DNA of 5,798 bases, taken from positions 1 through 5,798 of the forward strand of contig CAJBAP010000026.1 of assembly GCA_903950295.1 (NCBI GenBank), given 5' to 3'. Under the pieces are notes generated by a model, which saw only the letters and a list, made by a program, of their open reading frames with translations, did no database searches and was not told where the DNA came from. Positions 1 through 5,798 of this stretch are shown one piece after another; the first letter of the stretch is position 1; the number at the start of each line of letters is the position of its first letter. Made by a program: the position numbers and the translations under genes. Origin of the DNA: an uncultured Rhodocyclaceae bacterium. Lineage in GTDB: Bacteria > Pseudomonadota > Gammaproteobacteria > Burkholderiales > Rhodocyclaceae.

Positions 1-1170
1 CAGGCCAAGAAAGGTGTCATTCGCTTCGATGATGTTGCCCTGCGCATCGGTAATCGTGATGCCTTCCTGGGCATGCTCGAAAACACCGGCGGCCACTTGC
101 AACCGTTCCTTGCTGCGCAGGAGCGCACGGTTCGCATATAAAACGCGCCACAAGGCAGCGAGCAACATTGCGATGAAGGTAGCGGCCGCAGTGATAATGG
201 CCGCACCGTAGCGCCCCATCACGTCGCTGAACCGAACGGGCAGATCCGCATACGGGCCAAGCCGAAAGTCGAGGAACAGGTCATGCACTGATTGATAGTT
301 GGCCGGCAGGGTCCAGCCATGAATCCCCGCAGCACGGGTGGCCGGATGGTCCGGTGTCAGTTCAAGCAAAGCGATCAACAGATTGCGGGCAAGATCATCG
401 GAAACATGATCGAGGCGCGCAAACGGCCAGTGCGGATATAACTGGGTGCTATGGGTATACGGGAAGTTCGGCGTATTGCGTGCGCCGACGATGCGGAGAG
501 CACCAAGCTCAAGCTTGCCGGCCGCTGCCATCGATTCGATCAGGTCCGAGCGCACGAAGCCGGCATCCGCTGTTCCAGCAAGAATGCCCTCCACCACCTT
601 TTCCTGATTCTGGATTTCGATCACTTCGCGGGTATCACGCAACAAGTCGATCCCGGCGGCACGGGCCTCGGGAAGGTGAACCTGCCAGCCGCCAAATCCC
701 TTCTTGTCGGGAACCAACAAGCGCCGATCACGCAGATCCGCATAGCCGTTCAGGTCACTGCGTTCACTGCGGGCAATGACGGTTCCGCCAAAACGATCGA
801 CCGCTCCCCGCGGACCGGAAATTCGCATCGTGGCAATGCGCGCCACGCTGCCCCCGGTTTCGAGTTCGACATAGTGACCGGTATTGGTCATCAGCAGGTC
901 GATGCGCCGCTCGGCAACCGCAATCTTGAACTCGGCCAGGGTCAGCGGCATGATCTCGAACCGGCGCGGAGCAAGCCGCTTGGAGAGGTAGTCGGCATGC
1001 GGCTGCCAGTCGCTCATGGCCCGCTCCGCACCACGATAAGCCAGCACACCAATTCGCATGACCCCGGTCTCAGTCGCGGTTTCAGCCGCAGTTGCCGGCA
1101 ACACGACAACGGCACTGAAGAAAAGCAGCGCCCGAATCATGCCAAGAAATTTGGACAGCCTTCGCTTCAC
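1..1170 (-). CDS. Membrane sensor with PhnD-like periplasmic binding domain and PAS domain (partial, C-terminus off the left edge)
   Basis: The frame is open from 1170 to base 1, giving 390 residues without a stop; the C-terminus is missing. I chose the GTG at 1168-1170 because it overlaps the pgsA stop as GTGA and adds a basic n-region (VKRRLSKFLG) to a signal peptide; the ATG at 1138-1140 is the alternative. Numbering from the GTG: a signal sequence at about 1-29 (hydrophobic core ALLFFSAVVVLPA, likely cut near ATAAE); a substrate-binding domain at about 38-290 resembling the phosphate/phosphonate (PhnD-type) family, with the stretch DLLMTNTGHYVELE; a membrane helix at about 321-346; and the start of a PAS domain with VFEHAQEGITITDAQGNIIE. 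The periplasmic domain probably binds a small solute and the PAS domain links to an unseen output, either a histidine kinase or GGDEF/EAL enzymes. The architecture is clear, but the ligand and output cannot be decided here. Confidence 0.82.
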   Translation of the reverse strand, partial: MKRRLSKFLGMIRALLFFSAVVVLPATAAETATETGVMRIGVLAYRGAERAMSDWQPHADYLSKRLAPRRFEIMPLTLAEFKIAVAERRIDLLMTNTGHYVELETGGSVARIATMRISGPRGAVDRFGGTVIARSERSDLNGYADLRDRRLLVPDKKGFGGWQVHLPEARAAGIDLLRDTREVIEIQNQEKVVEGILAGTADAGFVRSDLIESMAAAGKLELGALRIVGARNTPNFPYTHSTQLYPHWPFARLDHVSDDLARNLLIALLELTPDHPATRAAGIHGWTLPANYQSVHDLFLDFRLGPYADLPVRFSDVMGRYGAAIITAAATFIAMLLAALWRVLYANRALLRSKERLQVAAGVFEHAQEGITITDAQGNIIEANDTFLGL

Positions 1171-1730
1171 AGGGCGCGCTCGCGAATTTCCGGCCAGGCC
1201 TTGCTCAGGTAATACCCCATCGACCAGAGCGTCAGCACGGCTGCAATCCAGATCAACCACATCCCCATGGTGGCAATCGGCAAGGGGCCGATCGAATCGA
1301 AATAAAGCAGCAGCGGAATCGCAATCATCTGCGCGGTCGTCTTCAGCTTGCCGACAAACGAAACCGCAACACTGCGCGATGCGCCGATTTTCGCCATCCA
1401 TTCGCGTAGCGCCGAAATGGCAATTTCGCGGCCGATGATGATGAAGGCAACGATGGCATCGGCACGACCGAGCTTCACCAGCATCACCAGCGCGGCAGCC
1501 ACCATCAGCTTGTCGGCTACCGGATCGAGAAAAGCCCCGAAGGCCGAGGTTTGACCGAGCTTGCGTGCCAACCAGCCATCGAACCAGTCGGTGATGGCCG
1601 CGATCACAAACGCAACCGTGGCAATCAGGTTCTGTTCATGCACCGGCAAGGGCATGTAATAGACACCCACCACCAGCGGGATCAGTACGATACGCGCCCA
1701 GGTCAGCAGGTTGGGGATGTTGAACGGCAT
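1167..1730 (-). CDS. pgsA: CDP-diacylglycerol--glycerol-3-phosphate 3-phosphatidyltransferase
   Basis: This inner-membrane enzyme of phospholipid synthesis transfers the phosphatidyl group from CDP-diacylglycerol to glycerol 3-phosphate, giving phosphatidylglycerol phosphate, the precursor of phosphatidylglycerol and cardiolipin. The 187-residue product has the usual family length. It carries the complete CDP-alcohol phosphatidyltransferase signature DGx2ARx8Gx3Dx3D at residues 51-73 (DGWLAR, then G65, D69 and D73); the aspartates bind the metal ion. The N-terminus MPFNIPNLLTWARI is typical of PgsA, and hydrophobic segments at about 7-25, 34-50, 75-100 and 132-172 fit a polytopic membrane protein. 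The ATG at 1728-1730 overlaps the uvrC stop by one base (TGATG), which decides the start over the longer reading frame beginning at 1790 inside uvrC. The stop overlaps the next gene's GTG. uvrC-pgsA adjacency is common in proteobacteria. Confidence 0.96.
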   Translation of the reverse strand: MPFNIPNLLTWARIVLIPLVVGVYYMPLPVHEQNLIATVAFVIAAITDWFDGWLARKLGQTSAFGAFLDPVADKLMVAAALVMLVKLGRADAIVAFIIIGREIAISALREWMAKIGASRSVAVSFVGKLKTTAQMIAIPLLLYFDSIGPLPIATMGMWLIWIAAVLTLWSMGYYLSKAWPEIRERAL

Positions 1731-3523
1731 CAGTGCAGACCCTGGTGAATCGCTTCGGCCAACGCGCGGCTGATGCCAGCCACCCGGCACAAGTCTTCGA
1801 TCGTCGCCGCCTTGACGCCCTCCAGCCCACCGAATTGCGCCAGCAGCCTGCGCCGCCGCGTCGGCCCGACGCCCGCCACATCCTCCAGTGCAGAGCGGCT
1901 ACGCACCTTGGCGCGTCGCGCCCGATGGCCGACGATGGCGAAGCGATGCGCCTCGTCGCGAATCTCCTGAATCAGATGGAAGCCGGGATTGTCCATGGCT
2001 AATTGTAACGGCTCGGAGATGCCATGCAGAAACAAGGTTTCGAGGCCGGGCCGACGCGCCTCCCCTTTTGCCACACCCACACTGGCAAGATGGTCGAGCC
2101 CCAATTCGGCGAAAACCTCGCGCGCCACACCATGCTGTCCCTTGCCGCCATCGATCAACACGAGGTCGGGCGCTGCCGTCTCGCCAGCGCCGACTTTCTC
2201 GTAGCGCCGCATCAGCGCCTGACGCATCGCGGCATAGTCATCCCCCGGCTGAATGCCTTCGATATTGAAGCGGCGATAGTCCCCCTTCTTCATCGCGCCA
2301 TCGACGCAGACCACGCAGGATGCCACCGTGCCCTCGCCCATCGTATGGCTGATATCGAAGCATTCGATGCGGCGGGGCGTTTCCGGCAGATCGAGAGCCA
2401 AGCGGAGGGCTTCAAGGCGCGCCAGCGCCCGACTTTTGGCCTGATGTCTGGCCGTCACCGCCAGCCGGGCGTTGTTCAGCGCCATGGACAGCCAGGCGCG
2501 CTCCATCTCGCTTTTCGGCCCACTCGCACACAAGCTCCCGGGAAAATCTTCCAGCGGCCAGGGGTCGAGAATCACGCGCGGTGGCGGCGTCTGCTCGACA
2601 TAGTGCTGCGTCAGAAAAGCCGCCAATCCTTCTGCGGCTTCAGCTTTCAAACCCGCCTGTGGAAAATGCGCCCGATCACCCAGATGCAACCCACCGCGAA
2701 CCAGCGCCAGATTGACACACAGTTCGCCGCGCTCGACGACCGCAACGACGATATCGACGTCCGCATCCTTGGTCGAACTCACATATTGCCGGTGCAGCAC
2801 CGCCTGCAAGGCCTTGATCTGATCACGCAAGGCGGCCGCCTGCTCGAAGCGCAGCGCTTCGGCTTCCCGTGCCATCTGCTCCATCAGCTTTTCGATCACC
2901 TCCGCATGCCGCCCTTTCAGAAACAGTTCCGCCAAGCGCACATCGACGGCATAGTCGGCGGCAGAAATCAGTCCGACGCAAGGTGCCTTGCAACGCCCGA
3001 TCTGATGCATCAGGCAAGGTCGAGAACGGTGGGCAAAGACCGCTTCCTCGCAGGTGCGCAGAAGGAAAGTCTTCTGGATCAACTGAATACCCTCACGCAC
3101 GGCGAGTCCGCTCGGAAACGGCCCGAAGTAATGCGATTTTTTCTCGAAGGCGCCACGGTGATAAAAAAGCCGGGGAAACGCGCCGTCCCCACCGCCAGAT
3201 ATGCCGATATAAGCGTAAGACTTGTCGTCGCGAAACAGGATGTTGTATTTCGGCGCGAGCTTCTTGATCAGAGTGTTTTCGAGGATCAGCGCCTCGGCCT
3301 CCGAACGCGTCGCGGTCGTTTCCATGCCAGCCACCTGCTGCAACATCAGCGCAATGCGCGGGCTGTGGCCGGTTTTCTGAAAGTAGGATGAAACACGCTT
3401 CTTGAGGTTCTTTGCCTTGCCGACGTAGAGCACCGCACCGTCGGCGGCCAGCATGCGATATACGCCCGGCGCTTCGGTCAGCGTGGCAAGGAAGGATTTG
3501 CTGTCGAAAACGGAGTCGGACAT
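1730..3523 (-). CDS. uvrC: Excinuclease ABC subunit C
   Basis: UvrC is the nuclease of nucleotide excision repair; it is recruited by UvrB on damaged DNA and cuts on both sides of the lesion. The 597-residue product is close to the E. coli length (610). In order: the GIY-YIG nuclease that makes the 3' cut (GVYRM at 20-24, LYVGKAKNLKKR at 32-43, acidic EALILEN at 77-83); four cysteines C158, C170, C178 and C182 with the spacing of the iron-sulfur cluster ligands of E. coli UvrC; a UVR (UvrB-binding) motif at about 207-242; the RNase H-like domain for the 5' cut with D390 (ECFDISHT), D458 (LVLIDGGKGQ) and H526 (DEAHRFAI); and tandem helix-hairpin-helix DNA-binding motifs at about 546-597 (VAGVGPTRRRRLL, VAGISRALAEAI). 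The start at 3521-3523 (MSDSVFDSKSFL) matches the family N-terminus, but no Shine-Dalgarno sequence precedes it. The frame stays open upstream to an ATG at 3616. Confidence 0.97.
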   Translation of the reverse strand: MSDSVFDSKSFLATLTEAPGVYRMLAADGAVLYVGKAKNLKKRVSSYFQKTGHSPRIALMLQQVAGMETTATRSEAEALILENTLIKKLAPKYNILFRDDKSYAYIGISGGGDGAFPRLFYHRGAFEKKSHYFGPFPSGLAVREGIQLIQKTFLLRTCEEAVFAHRSRPCLMHQIGRCKAPCVGLISAADYAVDVRLAELFLKGRHAEVIEKLMEQMAREAEALRFEQAAALRDQIKALQAVLHRQYVSSTKDADVDIVVAVVERGELCVNLALVRGGLHLGDRAHFPQAGLKAEAAEGLAAFLTQHYVEQTPPPRVILDPWPLEDFPGSLCASGPKSEMERAWLSMALNNARLAVTARHQAKSRALARLEALRLALDLPETPRRIECFDISHTMGEGTVASCVVCVDGAMKKGDYRRFNIEGIQPGDDYAAMRQALMRRYEKVGAGETAAPDLVLIDGGKGQHGVAREVFAELGLDHLASVGVAKGEARRPGLETLFLHGISEPLQLAMDNPGFHLIQEIRDEAHRFAIVGHRARRAKVRSRSALEDVAGVGPTRRRRLLAQFGGLEGVKAATIEDLCRVAGISRALAEAIHQGLH

Positions 3524-3568
3524 AAAAGTCGGTGCTGGCGGGATGGAATGCCCCGAATGGGGTACGGC
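3524..3568 (-). repeat. 45-base repeat, copy A, in the uvrC leader
   Basis: Read on the minus strand, this segment runs from GCCGTACCCCAT to CCGACTTTT and stops exactly at the uvrC ATG. It matches the plus-strand segment 5680-5724 inside earP at 42 of 45 positions without gaps. The differences are T/G (serine/alanine codon), C/T (serine/phenylalanine codon) and A/G (silent alanine). Beyond the 45 bases the similarity ends on both sides. The copy holds a short CCCC-ATTC-GGGG inverted repeat. Read in the uvrC frame it would encode AVPHSGHSIPPAPTF, with no stop between it and UvrC. The repeat is seen directly; its origin is unknown. Confidence 0.9.
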
Positions 3569-3599
3569 GACAGAAAACTTTCCGGACAGCCCTGCCGGG

Positions 3600-5177
3600 C
3601 TATGACGGGCAAGCATCCACCGGTTCGACTACAGAAACCTCATAGTCGGCGTTGCCGCTGCAACGCGCCGTGACCTTGAACAGTCGCCGTCCATGATGGC
3701 CGGCCACCAGATAAGTTCCGCCCAACTGGCAGGCAAAGCTCGTGACCAGCCAACTGGCGGGATCACCGGTTATCAGGATGGCGTCACGCATTTCCGCCAG
3801 CCCCACATTCGCGGTCTGTCCTTCGTGGCCCATGCCGACAGGTACCGGATTGCCGCGAAACATCTCGACCCCAACGCGGCGCGCACGACTGCTCCCGTAA
3901 AGACGCCTGACGACGGCGACATGCCAGTCGATGGAGTCGCTCTCGCGTACCGCCAGCAAGCCGCCGACGGCAATCCAGTTGCGAAAACCGGGCATGGCCA
4001 GGCTGTATCCTTGTGCGCTGCTGTCGCAGGCACTCCATGACTCGACGGCCTGGCTGTCACCGATGGTTTCCATCGCCGCCAGAACCTCAACCGGAGTTAA
4101 CTGTCTCTTTTCATCCTCCAGGCCCACCATGATTTCGCGAACACGATCGCTGATGGCGCGGTCTCGCGTATCGTAGGCCTCCAGTTGCCCGCCACCGCGC
4201 ACATAGGCGGCATAGGCGACGACACGGCGGATATTGTCAAAGCCGCCGGTCACCCGCACGCTGTCTTCACGCGTCTGCCGGGCACTGCCGCGCTGGACGT
4301 GCTTGCGCTCCCAAGTGGACGACATGCGTAGCGCCAGCGCTTTGAGGGTCTGCATGTCGGTATGGGGCAAGGGGGTGCCCGCCCAGGCGGGGAACCCCCC
4401 ACTATCCGGCAGTTTTACGATGCCGGCCATCTGTCCGAGCAGAGGGCCGGGACCGACAAAAAGAATCGCAGCATCGACATCGGCCTGCCCCGGCGCCGTC
4501 ACCCGGCCATCCGCCAGTACCGCGTAGGGGGCAGTCGCCCCCGGAGAATTTTTCATGACAATCCGGCTGCCGAAACTCGTGATGAAACGCTCCAGATATT
4601 CGACCTGATCGATCGTCAAGGAATCGAACGGCGCGGTATCCCAAAGCAAGGCGATGGCCAACTCCTGTCCCACGGAAGTTTCTGCCATGCCCGGATAAGG
4701 CGATTTACGCTGGATCGCCAGGCCATGTTGCTGGGCCTTCATGAACAGGTCGATGATTTCCCGATGCAGGACACCCGGGGCGTCGTATGACATGCGCGCC
4801 AAGCGGCAGGCACGAGAAAACAGATAGGCAGCACGCAAGTATGCGGACAGCCTGTCAGCATTATCCACAGACGACTGTCGGGCAACCAGCGCGTAAGCGC
4901 GGGCAAAGCGCTCGCAATAGGTACGCATCAACTTGGGTGCAGTACCGACCCGACGCTGGGTGGATATGGTTTCGCCGATTTCGGCAATCACCGGTTCAAG
5001 ACGTGTGTCGGCCAGTCGCAGCAAGGCCAGGCTGAGATTGCCGCCTTCGCCCTGCTCCTCCACCCAGTCAGAAACCTGCTGCAGCACCGCAATCGCACTG
5101 CCGGTCAACGCCTCGAGAAATTCACTCGCCGTGTCTTCTGGTTTCGCGCTGCCACGTTTGCCAAGCCACTCGAACAT
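3600..5177 (-). CDS. Uncharacterised 525-residue protein with possible PilZ-like C-terminal segment
   Basis: I do not recognise a characterised family. The start at 5175-5177 (MFEWLGKRG) is chosen because AAGGAA at 5186-5191 lies 8 bases upstream; the ATG at 5219 would add 14 residues and run into the earP start. There is no signal peptide or clear membrane helix, so it is probably cytoplasmic. Residues 1-200 look mainly helical and rich in Ala, Leu and Arg. The middle (about 215-265) has short hydrophobic strands (APYAVLADGRV, DAAILFVGPGPLLGQM). At 383-447 the pattern ACDSSAQGYSL, GGLLAV, WHVAVVRRLYG, RRVGVEMF resembles a PilZ domain (c-di-GMP receptor fold), with D385-S-S-A-Q-G390 matching its D/NxSxxG motif. 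The companion RxxxR motif is missing, so nucleotide binding is doubtful. It lies 76 bases before uvrC on the same strand and diverges from earP. The reading frame is secure; the PilZ link is tentative. Confidence 0.85.
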   Translation of the reverse strand: MFEWLGKRGSAKPEDTASEFLEALTGSAIAVLQQVSDWVEEQGEGGNLSLALLRLADTRLEPVIAEIGETISTQRRVGTAPKLMRTYCERFARAYALVARQSSVDNADRLSAYLRAAYLFSRACRLARMSYDAPGVLHREIIDLFMKAQQHGLAIQRKSPYPGMAETSVGQELAIALLWDTAPFDSLTIDQVEYLERFITSFGSRIVMKNSPGATAPYAVLADGRVTAPGQADVDAAILFVGPGPLLGQMAGIVKLPDSGGFPAWAGTPLPHTDMQTLKALALRMSSTWERKHVQRGSARQTREDSVRVTGGFDNIRRVVAYAAYVRGGGQLEAYDTRDRAISDRVREIMVGLEDEKRQLTPVEVLAAMETIGDSQAVESWSACDSSAQGYSLAMPGFRNWIAVGGLLAVRESDSIDWHVAVVRRLYGSSRARRVGVEMFRGNPVPVGMGHEGQTANVGLAEMRDAILITGDPASWLVTSFACQLGGTYLVAGHHGRRLFKVTARCSGNADYEVSVVEPVDACPS

Positions 5178-5185
5178 CAATGCGT

Positions 5186-5191
5186 TTCCTT
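5186..5191 (-). promoter_or_regulatory. Shine-Dalgarno for the 525-residue gene
   Basis: On the minus strand AAGGAA stands 8 bases before the ATG at 5175-5177. It supports that start over the upstream in-frame ATG at 5217-5219. The 40-base gap to earP holds no convincing -10/-35 pair for either strand, so promoters probably lie inside the opposing 5' coding regions. Confidence 0.6.
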
Positions 5192-5206
5192 CATCTACAC
5201 CCGCGT

Positions 5207-5210
5207 AGGA
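5207..5210 (+). promoter_or_regulatory. Shine-Dalgarno for earP
   Basis: AGGA lies 7 bases before the earP ATG at 5218-5220, an ordinary spacing. The next in-frame ATG (5233) has no such motif, so 5218 is preferred. Confidence 0.6.
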
Positions 5211-5217
5211 TACCGCC

Positions 5218-5798
5218 ATGTCCGCAGATCAAATGATCTCCTGCGATATTTTCTGCGCCGTCATCGACAATCTGGGCGATGCCGGCGTCTGCTGGCGGCT
5301 CGCGCGCCAGCTCGCGACAGAGCATGGCTGGCAGGTGCGCCTCTGGATCGACGATCCCGCACCACTCGATTTGCTCGCGCCCGACCATGCGCGTCTGCCG
5401 GTCGAAATCCGCGCGTGGGCGGGCGACTTCGCTACCGTTACGCCCGCACGGATCGTCATCGAAGCCTTCGCCTGCGAGTTGCCCGCCGCCTATCTGGCCA
5501 CCATGGCGACCCAGGCACACCCGCCGGTCTGGATCAATCTCGAATACCTCTCAGCCGAAGATTGGGTCGCTGGCTGCCACGGCCTGCCCTCGCCTCATCC
5601 TCAGTTGCCGTTGCCTAAATACTTTTTCTTTCCTGGTTTCACGTCAGGAACAGGCGGACTGCTGCGGGAGCGTAACTTTGCCGTACCCCATGCGGGGCAT
5701 TTCATCCCGCCAGCGCCGACTTTTGGCGCTTCGCTCAATGTCTCACTGTTCTGTTACGACAACCCCGCACTGCCCGATCTGCTCGATAGCTGGCGCGA
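5218..5798 (+). CDS. earP: EF-P arginine rhamnosyltransferase EarP (partial, C-terminus off the right edge)
   Basis: EarP transfers rhamnose from dTDP-L-rhamnose to a conserved arginine of elongation factor P, which the ribosome needs to get through polyproline stretches. The frame is open from the ATG at 5218 to the end of the window, giving 193 residues, about half of the usual family length. Family hallmarks are plain: DIFCAVIDNLGDAGVCWRLAR at the N-terminus, with D17 and D21 at the positions of the catalytically important aspartates of characterised EarP enzymes; IEAFACELP at 81-89; WINLEYLSAEDWV at 105-117; CHGLPSPHPQ at 120-129; FFFPGFTSGTGGLLRE at 136-151; and SLFCYDNPAL at 176-185. 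Residues 155-169 (AVPHAGHFIPPAPTF) are encoded by a 45-base repeat also found before uvrC and lie in what I recall as a poorly conserved part of the family. The gene diverges from the 525-residue gene with a 40-base gap. In many genomes efp follows earP; that would lie outside the window. Confidence 0.96.
   Translation, partial: MSADQMISCDIFCAVIDNLGDAGVCWRLARQLATEHGWQVRLWIDDPAPLDLLAPDHARLPVEIRAWAGDFATVTPARIVIEAFACELPAAYLATMATQAHPPVWINLEYLSAEDWVAGCHGLPSPHPQLPLPKYFFFPGFTSGTGGLLRERNFAVPHAGHFIPPAPTFGASLNVSLFCYDNPALPDLLDSWR
5680..5724 (+). repeat. 45-base repeat, copy B, inside earP (codons 155-169)
   Basis: This is the partner of the minus-strand segment 3524-3568, with 42 of 45 bases identical, in inverted orientation and about 2.1 kb away. 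It occupies exactly 15 earP codons in the same frame that continues into uvrC at the other copy. It contains CCCC-ATGC-GGGG, and its end forms half of a longer hairpin: AGCGCC at 5712-5717 pairs perfectly with GGCGCT at 5725-5730 around a 7-base loop. Copy A lacks that second hairpin. Confidence 0.9.

Noticed and set aside
451..1212. A 253-codon open frame on the plus strand
   Set aside because: It is antisense to the sensor gene, whose signal peptide, binding domain, membrane helix and PAS start all read cleanly on the minus strand.
2024..3391. A 455-codon open frame on the plus strand
   Set aside because: It lies wholly antisense to uvrC, whose domains and catalytic residues are intact. 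Its translation shows no recognisable motif and no good ribosome-binding site, as expected for a shadow frame in G+C-rich DNA.
3582..3598. CCGG-N9-CCGG inverted repeat after the 525-residue gene as a terminator
   Set aside because: The stem is only 4 base pairs and is followed by an interrupted T stretch. That is too weak to call a terminator, and uvrC follows on the same strand.
5178..5217. Divergent promoters in the 40-base gap before earP
   Set aside because: No paired -35/-10 hexamers with normal spacing could be found on either strand.
3600..5219. Longer start (ATG at 5219) for the 525-residue gene
   Set aside because: It would overlap the earP start and has no Shine-Dalgarno sequence, whereas the ATG at 5177 has AAGGAA at good spacing.
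5191..5520. A 109-codon minus-strand frame opposite earP
   Set aside because: EarP motifs are unambiguous on the plus strand here, and the minus frame has no family features.

Overview
The window reads as a G+C-rich betaproteobacterial chromosome, most likely Rhodocyclales-like. This is inferred from the uvrC-pgsA pair, from an EarP-type EF-P rhamnosyltransferase (found only in some beta- and gammaproteobacteria), and from a PhnD-type periplasmic sensor joined to a PAS domain. It is compact: five genes cover nearly everything, with intergenic gaps of only 76 and 40 bases. I see no tRNA, rRNA, CRISPR array or insertion sequence.

Layout. Four genes lie on the minus strand, read from right to left: an uncharacterised 525-residue protein with a possible PilZ-like C-terminal segment (3600-5177), uvrC (1730-3523), pgsA (1167-1730) and a membrane sensor that runs off the left edge (1-1170). 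The uvrC/pgsA and pgsA/sensor junctions overlap by 1 and 4 bases (TGATG and GTGA), so these three are probably co-transcribed and translationally coupled. On the plus strand, earP starts at 5218, diverges from the 525-residue gene and runs off the right edge.

Functions. UvrC makes the dual incisions of nucleotide excision repair. PgsA makes phosphatidylglycerol phosphate. The sensor probably detects a small periplasmic ligand and signals through a cytoplasmic output that lies outside the window. EarP rhamnosylates elongation factor P. These are mostly unrelated housekeeping roles in a tight cluster.

Most unusual feature. The 45 bases directly before the uvrC start codon match codons 155-169 of earP at 42 of 45 positions. 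The copies are in inverted orientation, about 2.1 kb apart, and in the same reading frame. A shorter core of the same repeat (CGCCAGCGCC, then GACTTT) also occurs twice inside uvrC on the opposite strand. This could be a small dispersed element that can sit inside genes, or a local duplication of an earP fragment that replaced the uvrC leader.
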